This document shows, in pieces, positions 35,038-46,089 of a DNA stretch of 64,000 bases. Within the stretch, counting starts at the first letter, position 1. Every line of letters begins with the position of its first letter. Source of the stretch: Triticum aestivum (lineage: Eukaryota; Streptophyta; Magnoliopsida; Poales; Poaceae); assembly GCF_018294505.1 (NCBI RefSeq), contig NC_057794.1, positions 193,611,201 through 193,675,200 of the forward strand, written 5' to 3'. The translations under genes were made by a program, and so were the position numbers. A model generated the notes under the pieces. The model saw only the letters and a list, made by a program, of their open reading frames with translations, was not told the DNA's origin and searched no databases.

Positions 35038-35891
35038 TCACATAAAAGTAAAGATTTGAAACATAACAAGAGCATCATGAAACACATGACAAGCACATTT
35101 AAGCCTAACCCACTTCTTGTGCATAGGGATTTTTTGAGAAAACAATTTATGGGAACAAGAATTGGCTAGCATTGGAAGGCAAAACAAGTGTAACTTCAAA
35201 ACTTTCAACACGTAGAGAGGGAGCTTGATATTATTGCAATATGTAAAAGCATATGTTCCTCTCTCATAGTAATTTTCAGTAGCATCATGAATGAATTCAA
35301 CAATATAACTATCACATAAAGCATTATTTTCATGATCCACAAGCATAGAAATTTTATTATTCTCCACATAAGCAAATTTATTATCATGAATAGTAGTGGG
35401 AGCAAACTCAACAAAATAACTATCATGGGATTGAAAATTAAAATCATGATGACAAGTTTCATGGTTATCATTATTCATTATAGCATAGCAACTTTGTTGT
35501 CATAATCAATTGTAACCTCTTCCAAAATAGTGGATTCATCACTAAATAAAGTTTTGAACGCTCCCAATCCACTTTCATAATTATTAAAATAAGATTCAAC
35601 ACCCTCCAAAATAGTGGGATCATTAGTACCTAGAGTTGATACTCTTCCAAACCAACTTTCATCATTGTAATCATCATAAATAGGAGGCATGCAATCATCA
35701 TAATAAATATTCTCAACAAAACTTGGGGGAGTAAAAATATCATCTTCATCAAACTTAGCATCCCCAAGCTTATGGATTTGCATATCATTAGCATCATGGA
35801 TATTCAAAGAATTCATAATAACAATATTGCAATCATGCTCATCATTCAAAGATTCAATGCCAAACATTTTATTGAATTCTTCTTCTATCAA
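35038..35891 (-). pseudogene. Acidic ORF of Athila-2
   Basis: Two abutting frames. The first reads MFGIESLNDEHDCNIVIMN and many Asp-rich stretches (DDIFTPPSFVENIYYDD, STILEEVTIDYDNKV). The second, starting at 35478, continues with HETCHHDFNFQSHDSYFVEF and NALCDSYIVEFIHDATENYY and ends in a hydrophobic C-terminus. I judge them to be one original protein split by a frameshift at 35478, of the kind found in Athila-like Triticeae elements without pol. No function is known to me. Confidence 0.6.
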
Positions 35892-36064
35892 TTGAGCACA
35901 ATTTCCTTTCCATCATTTTTACGAAAGACATTATAATTGGATCCTATAATATGATGCAACCTAAATTCCATTTTTAGTTTTCTTTTATAAACCAAACTAG
36001 TGATAAAACAAGAAACTAAAAGATTCAATTGCAAGATCTAAAGATATACCTTCAAGCACTCACC

Positions 36065-36082
36065 TCCCCAGCAACGGCACCA
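36065..36082 (-). other. Athila-2 primer binding site
   Basis: On the minus strand TGGTGCCGTTGCTGGGGA matches the tRNA-Asp complement with two mismatches; it is followed by GAGCTTGATGTCTACTACAC, the LTR edge. Confidence 0.7.
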
Positions 36083-36138
36083 GAAAAGAGCTTGATGTCT
36101 ACTACACAACTTTATTCTTGTAGACTCGTGTTGGGCCT

Positions 36139-36500
36139 ATATCATTTAGTTTAGTAAGATGTGGGAGAGTATTGTGCCATATCTTAGCATCACCCTTTAA
36201 TGAGAACGGAAATAACGTTAGAATATAGTAGTATCGAATTTTTTCATCATGAGAAAATAGGGTGGCTATATCACTTAGTTTAGTAAGATGTGACACAACA
36301 GTTTCAGTTTCATAGCCATGGAAAGGATTAGATTTAACCGAAGTAATTAACTCTGGGTCGACGAAGAATTCTTAATCCTTATCAACAATAAAGATAGGTG
36401 AAGTAGAAAACATAGGATCACATTTCATTCTAGCATTTATAGATTTTTCTTTCAACTTGCATAATTATTTCCTAAGATCTTGTCTATCCTTACAAGCAAG
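36139..36500 (-). pseudogene. Athila-type gag fragment
   Basis: Homologous to 32261-32600 of Athila-1 (shared TAGTAAGATGTG, CCCTTTAATGAGAACGGAAA, ATTTCATTCTAGCATTTA). A part of it is repeated: the text TATATCA-TTTAGTTTAGTAAGATGTG occurs at 36139 and again at 36268. It joins the LTR edge of Athila-2 directly, so the rest of that LTR is deleted. Confidence 0.65.
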
Positions 36501-37306
36501 CACTACAAAAAAAGATACATCCGTGACATTTTGGGCCGAATGAAATTTTTTCTGTCATACATATGACACTTCTATGATGATAATTGTGACAAAACCTTAT
36601 CATAGATGTGGTGGGCTCCTACTTCTATGACAAAAAATCATGACAGAAAATGGGCTTTTCGTCCTGGGCGGGCCAGAGACACAGCTTCATGACATTCTTT
36701 GGGCCGTCCATGACGGAAAAAACCGTGGTAGAAGGGAGGGCGAGGAAAATTTCGGGGAGTTCCCTGTTACGGTGGGAGGTCGGGGGCCGAGCGATGCGCG
36801 TTTCTCTCATACATGTACGCGCATGTATGCGAGGCGTTGGCTCTAACTGAACCCGAGTGAGGCGTTGGGCTCTAACTGAACCTGAGCGATTGCACTGCAG
36901 GCTACACGTTACTGAACCCGAGCGATCGATCGATGGCTGTTAACTAAACCCGATCGAGCGATTCCTTCACTACTGCTAGTAACTGAAGCCGATCGATTGG
37001 ATGAATAGTGAGCATTGCACGCGGGGGGGGGTGGGGGCTGGCTGAACAGTGAGCGGTGGCGTTGCCTCTGGATGAATAGGACCCTGTGGTGTGGAGGGCT
37101 GGATGAATAGTAGACGGTGGAGGGGTGTCCGTGGAGGGGTGGTTGAACAGGACCCCGTGGTGTGGAGGGCTGGATGAACAGTAGACGGTGGATGGATGGT
37201 TGAACAGTAGCCGGTGGAGTAGCGCGTGGTGGAGGCTGGATGAACAGGAGCCCGTGGAGGCTGGAGGAGGTCGACGGTGGAGATGAACAGTATCCCGTGG
37301 AGTCCC

Positions 37307-37742
37307 GTTTTGCGGTACGCCACACCCCTCCCGATGAACAAGACCCCCGTTTCGACCGTAGCGCTCCAACACAAGTCCGTTTCGTCTGTTTTGCGGTACG
37401 CCACACCCCTCCCGATCAACAGGACCCCCGTTTCGACCGTAGGAGGTCCGTTTCGTCCGTTTTGCAGTACACCACACCCCTCCCGTTCAACAGGACCCCC
37501 GTTTCGACCGTAGGTGGTCCGTTTCCTCCATTTTGTGGTACGCCTCACCCCTCCCGATCAACAAGACCCCCGTTTCGACCGTAGGAGGTCTGTTTCCTCC
37601 GTTTTGCGGTGCGCCACACTCCTCCTGATCAACATGACCTCCGTTTCGACCGTAGGAGGTCCGTTTCCTTCGTTTTGCGGTACGCCACACCCCTCCCCAT
37701 GAACACGACGCATTCCGTTGCCTCCCCATGAACACGACGCAT
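37307..37742 (+). repeat. 71-bp tandem array in CACTA-2
   Basis: Six units beginning GTTTTGCGGTACGCCAC start at 37307, 37388, 37459, 37530, 37601 and 37672; the spacing is 81 then four times 71. Each contains CCCGATCAACA and CCCCCGTTTCGACCGTAGGA. Frames on both strands encode repetitive peptides and are not considered genes. Confidence 0.9.
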
Positions 37743-37772
37743 TCCGTTGCCTCCCCATGAACACGACGACGA
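37694..37772 (+). repeat. 30-bp tandem array in CACTA-2
   Basis: CCCCATGAACACGACGCATT and CCGTTGCCT repeat about two and a half times directly after the 71-bp array. Confidence 0.8.
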
Positions 37773-38039
37773 CGTTATTTCTCCGTTCCGACCCAGTCAT
37801 GTACACGAGCCCTCGCCATACGTATGCGCGAGTAGGCGTTCGAGACCCTGCCCATATGTACATACATCGCTGTATTTTCTTTCTTGCACCCTGGCCGCTG
37901 TACGTACGTGTACATGCTACGTGCGCGCCTCTACTATGACACGTACGCGCCTCTACTACGACACATGCGCGCCTCTACATCGACCAGTATATATGTACGT
38001 ACACGTTCGTGACCAGAATGACAAGGCTACGTACGCTTC

Positions 38040-39640
38040 GACCAGGTGGGTCCCGACTGTCAGACACTTCCTTGCCTGCGAAGATGTAGCTGGTGGGTCC
38101 CAGCAGTCAGGGGGGCGAATCGTTTTGTTTTTTTTGCCCGGACGCACTTCCTTGCGTGTGAAGATGTAGCTGGTGGGTCCCAGCAGTCAGGGGGGCGAAT
38201 CATTTTTTTGCCCGAACACACTTCCTTGCGTGCGAAGGTGTAGCTGGTGGGTCCCAGCAGTCAGGGGGAAACGTTTTTTCATGAAATATGGTGGCCTGTC
38301 CAGTGGGTCCCTGCTGTCAGGTGGAGGAATCATTATTTTCTGCATAATAAGGAGGCACTTCCTTGCTGCCGCCGTGGACCCAGTTGTCAGCCTCTCCACG
38401 TACAGTCCACGTCCGATGGACGTCGTTCCTTGACCATGTTGACCACGCCGCGCCGAGAGCACCAGGGCGGTGGATGACTGCGAGGCCTGGGAAGGGGATG
38501 ACGCAGAGCCGGTGAAGACGCGGTAGTGGATGCCCACGCGGAGAGGAGTATGAGGGTTCACTCGTTCGGCTGCGGTGTGAGGGTGTCGTCGCCGCAGGGC
38601 CTGGCGAGCGGTGGGAATAGTAGGGGGCGGTGACGCCTCCACCGCAGCACAGCTGGCCATGGGAGGCAGGAGCAGGCGGCACGACCGGCGCTGCTTTGGG
38701 CAGCTCGAGGAAGAAGACCAGAGGTTGAAGAAGCACTACGGCTGTTGGATGGACATCGTACGGTCACTGGAGCTAGAATCGTTCATATTGACTAAGTTGA
38801 CAAAGCCCTCCGTCCCCGTCCACTTAGTAGGCCCACAAGTCAGCCTCCCACCAAGGTGGGTCCCAGCTAGCAGGGGGGAGTATTCATTTTTTGTGCGTAA
38901 TAAGGAGGCACTTCCGATGGGTCCGAGCTGACAGCGGGGGGAATGTTTTTTTTGCGAAATACGGTGGCCCGTCCGGTGGGTCCCAGCAATCAGGGGGGAA
39001 ACGTTTTTTCACGAAATAAGGTGGCCCGTCCGATGGGTCCCCACAGTCAGTTGGAGGAATAATTATTTCGTGCGTAATAAGGAGGCACTTCCTTGCGGCC
39101 GCCGTGGACCCGGCTGTCAGCCTCTCCACGTACAGTACTCTTCCGATGGAAGTCGGTCGTTGACCACGTTGACCATGCCACACCGAGAGAACCAGGCCGG
39201 TGGACGATGGCGAGGCCTAGGAAGGGGATGACGCGGAGCCGGGGAAGATGCAACAGTGGAAGCCCGCGCGGAGAGAAGTACGAGGGTTCACTGGTTCGGC
39301 GCGGAGAGAAGTACGAGGGTTCACTGGTCGCCGCAGAATAACAGGGGGTGTGGGTGAGTGGAGGGATGGCCTGGCCAGGGGTGGGAGTAGTATGGGGGCG
39401 GTGTGGCCTCCGCGGCAGCACAGCCGGCCACGGGATGCAGGAGCAGGCGGCCTGACCGGCGCTGCTTTGGGAGGCTGGACCAAGAAGACCAGAGGTTGAA
39501 GAAGCACTACGGCCGTTGGATGGACATCGTACGGTCACTGAAGCTAGAATCATTTATATTGACTAAGTTGACAAAGCCCTTGGTACAGTCCAACTTAGTA
39601 GGCCCACAGGTCAGCCTCCGAAGCGGTGCACCCCAGATGT
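38040..39640 (+). repeat. Nested direct repeats in CACTA-2
   Basis: Short units around GGTGGGTCCCAGCAGTCAGG recur at about 38090, 38173 and 38247 and again at 38975. On a larger scale, 38275-38800 is repeated at about 39005-39575, with shared AATAAGGAGGCACTTCCTTG, TCAGCCTCTCCACGTACAGT and GACTAAGTTGACAAAGCCC. The duplication is imperfect, with local insertions such as a second GCGGAGAGAAGTACGAGGGT at 39300. Confidence 0.75.
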
Positions 39641-40850
39641 CAGGGGGAGGAATCATTTTTTGGGCGGCCGAAGCTAAGAATATCCGAGATTGAAGAAGAA
39701 GCACGACATCCGTTGGATAGACATCCAACGGCCACTGCTGCTAGAACCGTCTGTTGACTATAATAAGTTGACAAAGCCTTGCATATGCGTCAAGTTATTT
39801 TTTTAGGGGACGCGTCACTTAGTAGGCCCACAAGTGTGTGGCAGAGAACTTATAGCCCATTTGCGTTTTGTAAGAATGTACAACCCATTTTTGAATTCTA
39901 ATGAAATTTAGCCCATTTACAGTTTGTTAAAAGTACAGCCCATTTTCTAGCTAGGACAACAATTAATAATTTCAACCAACTGTTGAAGACAGAATTCAAT
40001 AAAATTTCCCGAAATTTCTAGTCAGATTAAATATAAATTTGTATTAGGTAAAAATCCAACGAAACATTGCGCGCGCAACAATGAAAATTTAAGATTTTCA
40101 AAATCCATAAATAATATTTTATAAACTAATTTCGTGTTTGGTGTATTTTTTATAGTTACTGCCCAGTTTTTATAATTACATCCCATTTATTATTTTTAAA
40201 GCCCATTTCCCTGTTAAGCCTAATGCATCCCTCCTAGGAAAGATTTGCAGCCCAGCGGGGCGGAGAATAACAAGTTGACCTTGCTTGGGTATTCCTCAAA
40301 AAGACGTATAGCTGGGCTAGCCATTTTCATCTTGAAGAAAATAGTATCTGGGCTGGATATCTGGCCTGGGCTAAATGGGCCACAGCCCGCCCAATTAATA
40401 CCCTGCTCTCCTCTGAACAACAACGAAATCATCACCAAGAAAAACTCTAAAGTGCTCACACCTCAAAAACACAAATACTGCTCGAGCTGCTTGGTCCCAG
40501 CTGTCGGCCGCACCTTGTGCAATTCTCTCGTTTATATTGACTACATAGGTTGACAATGGTGTGGGACCGTGATGTCAGGAAACCAGGAGAAAGCAAAAAA
40601 AATAGTTGTACATAATAAGGAGGCACTTGCGTACGTACGGCTATGGCCCTAGTGGGTCCCTAGTGTCATCCAGTCAAAATAAAGTCATCTCCTGAACCCT
40701 TATGTTTGTTGACGATGTTAACAATGCTCGGCGCCAAGGCGAGCGCAACAACTCGAAGGAAAACAGAGAGGGCCTTGCGGGCCCTACGGATGGTCTGATA
40801 CAGCGCCCGCTGCTCATTCAGGAAGCCAAGATCATCGGACACCTATGAGC

Positions 40851-41939
40851 ACCTTCGAGAAACTGAGACGACATGAGACGGTAAGGCCGCACTTGGGAGC
40901 TCTGGTTTATTTCAAATTTGTATTAACGTACAAGTGTAATTTACTCGTCATCGGAAACAACGCATAAAATACAGGCGTAATGAAACCGAGGGCCCAAGGT
41001 CTGTAAGTAAAACCGGCGGGTTATGCGTGTAATTTGAGAGACCAGTGTATATTTTATGAGCACTGCTATATGGACGACATTACCAGACGATACATGCACG
41101 ATGTGCGTATCATGACATCCATGGGCAAGGCTGAAACATCAGCTAACGGCTGGATTAGCAATCGTCCGAGTGTGTTTAGTGTTTTTATCGTGTGTGAAGT
41201 ACTTCCGATATTTTACTAGTCAAAATCGACCAACCAACCGCCTTCACCCGAGACCATATGCTTTAATTTACAAGCGTCAGTTTTACAAGCGGTTTTGGTT
41301 GGAAAATGACGATCCAATCACGGCCTAATATCATGAGTTGGTCAGAAGATCATATGGTTTCACGTCTAACCTACTCGACTTGTCGTATAGACAATGAATG
41401 AAACATCAGACGATTAACTTCTTAAGCACGGAAACAATAGAAGATGATGATCTTCTGAACAAGCAAATCACTAGCATTAGATCGACATGCAAAACAATAC
41501 GAAGCATTATTTTCAGGAGGCAGGGTGAACAGCTCGTGATGCCGCATGCCACAACATTCCAAGCTCAACTTTGCAATCAAACACAAGGCCTGGCATTACA
41601 TAGACAATATTCAGAACAAACTCTTAACACAAGAATATCTCAGTAGAGTAACTATTTACCTAAACTAAACACAGGAATAGGAGAAAACACTCGACGCTGC
41701 TCACAGCAAGGGCGCCCACTCAAAAATATCAAATGCATGTCCTCTGGCTAACATCAATGAGCAAATTTTGACAAGGTTTTCCAATTCTAATATATTAAAC
41801 TAACGTCTACTTGCTAACATCAATGATTAAACTTTGACAAGCTTTTCCCATTCAAAATATGTAATGCCTATGATCGTGGAGTCCTGTCGTACCTTTTTAT
41901 ACTTGTTTGGGCACTTTTTTCCCAAGGCACTCCACGTGT
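40851..41939. other. Unassigned low-copy-looking sequence
   Basis: I see no gene, RNA or element end here. Frames are short (up to 82 codons) and unconvincing. The right limit of CACTA-2 may lie within this stretch. Confidence 0.3.
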
Positions 41940-42116
41940 TGTTAAATTGCCAATGGTCTCTACAGACTAGTCATGTCACAGGTGTCTAATAATACTCTAT
42001 AAAGCATCTCGGTCATTCCTTCTGTAATGTAGCGCAAACAGTGACTGCTTCTTTCTGCAAAGTGGAACGACCAACTAGACCCAGTAATGCAGCAGTTTGC
42101 CTTACACATTGGCTCC

Positions 42117-42138
42117 TTTTGTGAAGTTCAACTAAAAT
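42117..42138 (-). repeat. First of six copies of a 22-bp core
   Basis: TTTTGTGAAGTTCAACTAAAAT here is one of six related cores. The others are 42917-42938, 43400-43421, 45946-45967, 63488-63509 and 63687-63708; the common form on the minus strand is ATTTTAGTGGAACTGCACAA followed by AA. On that strand TTTTAG resembles a splice acceptor, and the phase reading DFS-G/A-TAQ stays open in several copies, so a repeated exon start is possible. Confidence 0.55.
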
Positions 42139-42652
42139 CAAAGTCGGAATAAAACCGAGCTTTAGTTTTGATATCCATGTAAGCAACAATAGGTATAAGG
42201 GAAACAATTACTGAGAGATAACGGTTGATGACTTGTACTCCCTGAAGAAAAGCGCCTACTAATCTACTTTATCTTAATGGGAAATAAAGCAGGAGAGTAC
42301 AATTCTCCATTAGTGTGATTCATTCATATTGACTGAGACATTATCTTAACAATGCCTTGTTTCAACATGTATAAAGAACGACAAAGCAGAAAAGTACCAT
42401 TCCTAAAACATTGCAACTGATTCATTTTAACAGAGACATTATCTTAACAATACCTTGGTTAGACATGTAGAAAGAACTACAAAGCAGGATAGTACCATTC
42501 CTAACAAGTGTTGCAGTTTTGAACTAAGATTTACTAGTTAGTTAATTCTGAGAGTGGCATTGCTTAATTTTACCAGCTGCATTAGATTAACGAAAATCAT
42601 AAATAGTTGCATGGGAGAGTGGGCCCAACAACAGTATGTGCTTCCATCTACT

Positions 42653-42658
42653 TATAAA
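42653..42658 (+). promoter_or_regulatory. TATA-like box, duplicated block copy 1
   Basis: CTTATAAAGGGGGTGATGC; the same sequence occurs in copy 2. A small hairpin (GATGC ... GCATC, 42665-42699, with inner GTTGT/GCAAC arms) follows a few bases downstream. Confidence 0.35.
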
Positions 42659-43159
42659 GGGGGTGATGCCGAGTTCGTTGTAACAAAGCAACAAGCATCA
42701 TGTCTGGGTTGGACCCATTTTTGTTCACTACTTAATGGGAAAAGACAGCAATACAATAGCTTCAATTCAAAATTTATTTAAAACAGTAACAATATAAGTA
42801 GCACAACATCTCAAAGCACACTGCACAATCATGTGGATGAAGGCCTGTACTGACCTTTCATGAGACGGACAAGATAAAATACGAATCTGCCAACACGGAT
42901 AGGAAATCCAATCTTGTTTTGTGCAGTTGCACTGAAATCAAGCAAAGTGTTTTGCATAGCGAAGCAAAATGTCGCAATAGCAACAAGTTGAATAGATATC
43001 CCTATTTAAACATAGGCAAAAAAGGAATCAATTACTGGCTAATAAAGGAGGATGAAACATGCGGCCACAAAAATGGTAATCCCGCCAATCCCTAACAAGT
43101 GTTGCAGTTTTGAAATAAGATTCAGTAGTTAATTCTGAGAGTGGCATCAATTACTGGCT

Positions 43160-43165
43160 TATAAA
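43160..43165 (+). promoter_or_regulatory. TATA-like box, duplicated block copy 2
   Basis: The TATAAAGGGGGTGATGC sequence is conserved with copy 1, as is the hairpin at 43172-43206, although the bases between the arms differ (GAGTTC versus GAATAT). Confidence 0.35.
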
Positions 43166-43830
43166 GGGGGTGATGCTGAATATGTTGTAACAAAGCAACA
43201 AGCATCATGTCTGGGTTGGTCCCATTTTTGTTCACTACTTAATGGGAAAAGACAGCAATAAAATAGCTTCAATTCAACATTTATTTAAAACAGTACCAAA
43301 ACAAGTAGCACAACATCTCAAAGCACACTGCACATCATGTGGTTGAGACCAAGATTTGAAACAACTCGCCACGAAGACAGGAAACAAATCTTGATCTCCT
43401 TTAATGCAGTTCCACCAAAATTAAGCAAAGTCACCGGTGTGACATTCAAGTTGAACTTCACAAAACACTCTTAAAACTTAAGTGTTTCGAGTAGGGAAGC
43501 AAAATGTCGCAATAGCAACAAGTTGAATCGATACCCCTATTTTAACAGAGGCAAAAAGGAAACAATTACTTGCCAATAAAGGAGGATGAAACAAACGGTG
43601 ACAGAAAGAAGCATCTAACTTATCTTGGATGGAAAACAAAGTAGGACCGTTGCATTTCTAAAACGGTTGCATTGATTCATATTAACAAAGACATTCTCTT
43701 GAAACAACATTCGTTAAAAAATGTAATTTACTTTTAACAGTGGTATTGCTTCAATTTTCTGGTGGCATTCTTAGATTAACAACAGCAAAATAGTTGTATG
43801 GGACATGCCAGCACCATGTGCATCCACACG

Positions 43831-43836
43831 TATAAA
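43831..43836 (+). promoter_or_regulatory. TATA-like box, duplicated block copy 3
   Basis: CGTATAAATGGGTGATGC in the most diverged copy. The sequence downstream reads GAGTATGTAGCCAAGCAGCA and can still fold weakly. Confidence 0.3.
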
Positions 43837-44225
43837 TGGGTGATGCAGAGTATGTAGCCAAGCAGCATATATGCGCTGGTCCCATATTTGTTCTCTTTGA
43901 ACCTTCTTCCTATGTGAGGGCAGCAAATCTAGTCCTGCACAAACTACCCGACCCCCCAGTTTCTTTCCCTTTTCAACAAAGAGATCGGTTCCTTACAGAT
44001 GTGTGTACTAGGTTACCCCCATTTTCCCTTTTCGACCTACAAAGCAGCTGGATAGCCAGTCTATACTACTTTCCGCCCCTCCTTTCCTCATTGAACCACG
44101 TCCTAGATCCTTGCTCCAGCCCACCGCACCCTTCTTTCCTCTTTGAACCAAGACCTAGATTCGACTACAGATCGAACAAGATCCACATGCAGCTAGAGCA
44201 ATGACGGTTTCAAAGAAACTTATAC

Positions 44226-44649
44226 CTTAGGGTCGTCGGGATGTGGCAAGCCGTGCGGCGGAAGGCCAGATCTGCCCACACTATGTACGACAGTGAGGAA
44301 GAAGGGTTCGGTGGCCCTCTCGCACAGGTGCTGGGTGAAAGAGAACAGCGCAGCCGGCAGTGGATTGCCTCCCTCGCCGAAGGCGATAGAGTGAACGTTG
44401 CACCTCCTCCCCTTCTCGGTGCGACGGGATATGGACGCCTCCTTCACCAGCTGTGAGGGGGGAGAGAGAGACAAGAGGCCAACACAGTCTTGTTTAGATC
44501 TGGTGAAGATAGAGTGAGAGACTGTGAATATAGCAAACCCTAGCAAATGAACGCTGAGTCTCCAGCGTGTAACATAAATGTAGTGCGGCGAGCTTGTGAA
44601 GAGTGCAAACCTTAGCGAACAAGCGCTGAGTCTCCCGCTTATATATATA
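44226..44649 (-). other. Possible minus-strand promoter and first exon
   Basis: On the minus strand a TATATATATA (44649-44640) is followed by 5'-untranslated-like sequence and an open stretch (VKEASISRRTEKGRRCNVHS, then FSFTQHLCERATEPFF) that ends at CCCTAAG followed by GTATAAG, a good splice donor, at 44226. The open frame extends upstream through the TATA to an ATG at 44723, which is not a plausible start. I do not recognise the peptide. The TATA and the 50 bases after it have a counterpart at 46320-46385. This could be a gene remnant or a noncoding transcript. Confidence 0.35.
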
Positions 44650-44723
44650 CTACTATAGTATAGACTGAGCTCCGATGCCTTCACTGCACCTGCTTTTGGC
44701 TGTATGATAGGTGAGCCAGCCAC

Positions 44724-46089
44724 ATTTTGGTCCCACCATTCATGAATCCAAAGGCAGGTGCACTAAGTCAATGAAGCTGCGTCCATATAGTACTCTCGTG
44801 TATACGACTAATATATAGTGGAGTGGTTTTCTTATTATCTCCATAACAATCGTTTTAAATTGTGTAAGTACGAAACGAAACTCTTTATTTAATGTACAAA
44901 CTGATTTTCTAATGTACCAAGAAAGAAAACTCGATCAAAAACACGCCCCCGCTTCTAGGTCGCGAGAGTCATCGCGCACACACACATAGACAAAGACATG
45001 CATATCCGTGTTTACGTAAAATTCCATTTCCATCTCCATCTCCAATCATATTTGTCCGATTGGAACATCATTTACGTTGTTAATTATATATGCAGCAATA
45101 TTAACATACAACATCTCTTGTTTGCGCACGTCCGGACCGCTGCCACGGCCGGTCCTGACCAACCCGAACCGTCTTCATCACCCGCGCGTGCTTCCCGCCC
45201 AAAACGGTCAGTGCCGCATTCATGCCCGGCCAGAGCGGATGCGACCTCTCACTGGCGCCGACATTGAAGTGGCGCGCCGGCTGAGAGAGTGTCGCCTGCG
45301 TCGCTTCCGGGTGCATGCGGCTGCTCCATGTTCAAACGTTGCAATAGCCGGCTACAACATGCATGTAAAAAGTTCTTGGGAGTCCGTGCTACAGCTAGCT
45401 GTCCTCCCCCAACTCATCAATCTCTTCCAGCAGTGCTAGTACTCGATGGCGCGATCCATCGACAAGCAGGCGGGAAAGTTATCGTATCCTCGGTTTGCGG
45501 TGAGTGGCATGCCGAGCAACCATGTCGGGTCGAGCCGTGGAGGAGGGTGAGACACGAACACGACATACGTGATTTAAATGTTGGTTTTGCTCGATGGCGC
45601 GATCCAACGAAACGAAACGTTGGTTTCTCTCCGTTTCCAATTTTTCTCTGGAAAAACGGAAACTTTCCACTCCATTTTCATTCCTATTCCAAGGTTGCCC
45701 CATTACAACATTCCATCAAATGCAAAGGAAAACTAACACGCATGCTGATGCATCTCAATGATTCACAGATCATAGCCAATATTTACTTCACAACTAAACA
45801 AAAAAGTTGTGAGAGCGTGTATGAAAGAAAAACTACTGATGGGGTCACTACGACTTAAACCCTAAACCGTAAACATGATTTAATTTCCTGGCCGGGTAGA
45901 ACCTTTCAAAGGAAAGACGGATGGCACCCTCGGATCATACGATGCTTTTGTGCAGTTCCACTAAAATCGACCTGAGCATCCCTGATGGCAAAGATATTGA
46001 AGAAGTGTGATTAGAATACTAGTACTAGAACTAGTTCATGAGACATAAACTCATCACAAGTAGAAGCCGGTAGAAGTAGAGAAAGATCG
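44724..46089. other. Unassigned sequence with small repeats
   Basis: No convincing gene. A GC-rich patch (45120-45330) has an open frame on the plus strand without recognisable motifs. The text GATGGCGCGATCC occurs at 45445 and 45594. A copy of the 22-bp core lies at 45946-45967, and about 45770-46070 resembles 63310-63600. Confidence 0.4.

Larger units (their letters stand above)
34017..36500 (-). mobile_element. Athila-2: second Athila-like element, fragment
   Basis: Minus-strand internal sequence of an Athila-like element: paired GGCATCCCCAAGCTTAG type tracts (34340-34400), a degenerate coding region (35038-35891), a tRNA-Asp-type primer site (36065-36082), a 50-bp LTR edge and then, out of order, a gag fragment (36139-36500). 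RLG-A is inserted at its left and CACTA-2 at its right. Regions 34420-35030 and 35900-36060 hold no recognisable gene. Confidence 0.7.
36501..40850. mobile_element. CACTA-2: left end and body of a second CACTA transposon
   Basis: The left end reads CACTACAAAAAAAGATACAT then CCGTGACATTTTGGGCC, typical of Triticeae CACTA elements. The preceding AAG would be its 3-bp target duplication. Subterminal GTGACA/TGTCAT motifs, several tandem arrays and large direct repeats follow. I could not find the matching right end (an inverse ending TTTTTTTGTAGTG) in the window, and no transposase is recognisable. The end at 40850 is my estimate from the last copy of its repeat text (AATAAGGAGGCACTT at about 40615). 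Many overlapping frames here are compositional. Confidence 0.7.
41940..43920 (+). repeat. Locally duplicated block cluster
   Basis: Three diverged copies of one block lie in tandem: about 42541-42850, 43130-43345 and 43735-43900. Copies one and two share TATAAAGGGGGTGATGC, TGTAACAAAGCAACAAGCAT, GTTCACTACTTAATGGGAAA and CACAACATCTCAAAGCACAC. Between them lie further related pieces, such as GCAAAATGTCGCAATAGCAA at 42966 and 43501. Elements of the block recur at 63700-63950. No long frame is conserved between copies. They do not resemble a known transposon; a duplicated low-copy or noncoding transcription unit is my inference. Confidence 0.55.

Noticed and set aside
37307..37742. Regular 71-bp repeats resembling a repeat array of CRISPR type
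   Set aside because: Whole units are repeated without unique spacers, and the setting is a plant CACTA element.
36909..38736. Multiple 100-190 codon frames on both strands
   Set aside because: They follow the period of the tandem repeats in CACTA-2 and encode repetitive peptides in every phase.
41013..41646. Short frames of 61-82 codons
   Set aside because: No motif, no regulatory context and unremarkable length for random sequence.
43836..44204. 122-codon plus-strand frame after the third TATA-like box
   Set aside because: The frame is not conserved in the other two copies of the block and has no recognisable domain.
45289..45858. 189-codon plus-strand frame
   Set aside because: No recognisable motif, contains a repeated GATGGCGCGATCC text and shows no codon-like conservation with the related block at 63310-63600.
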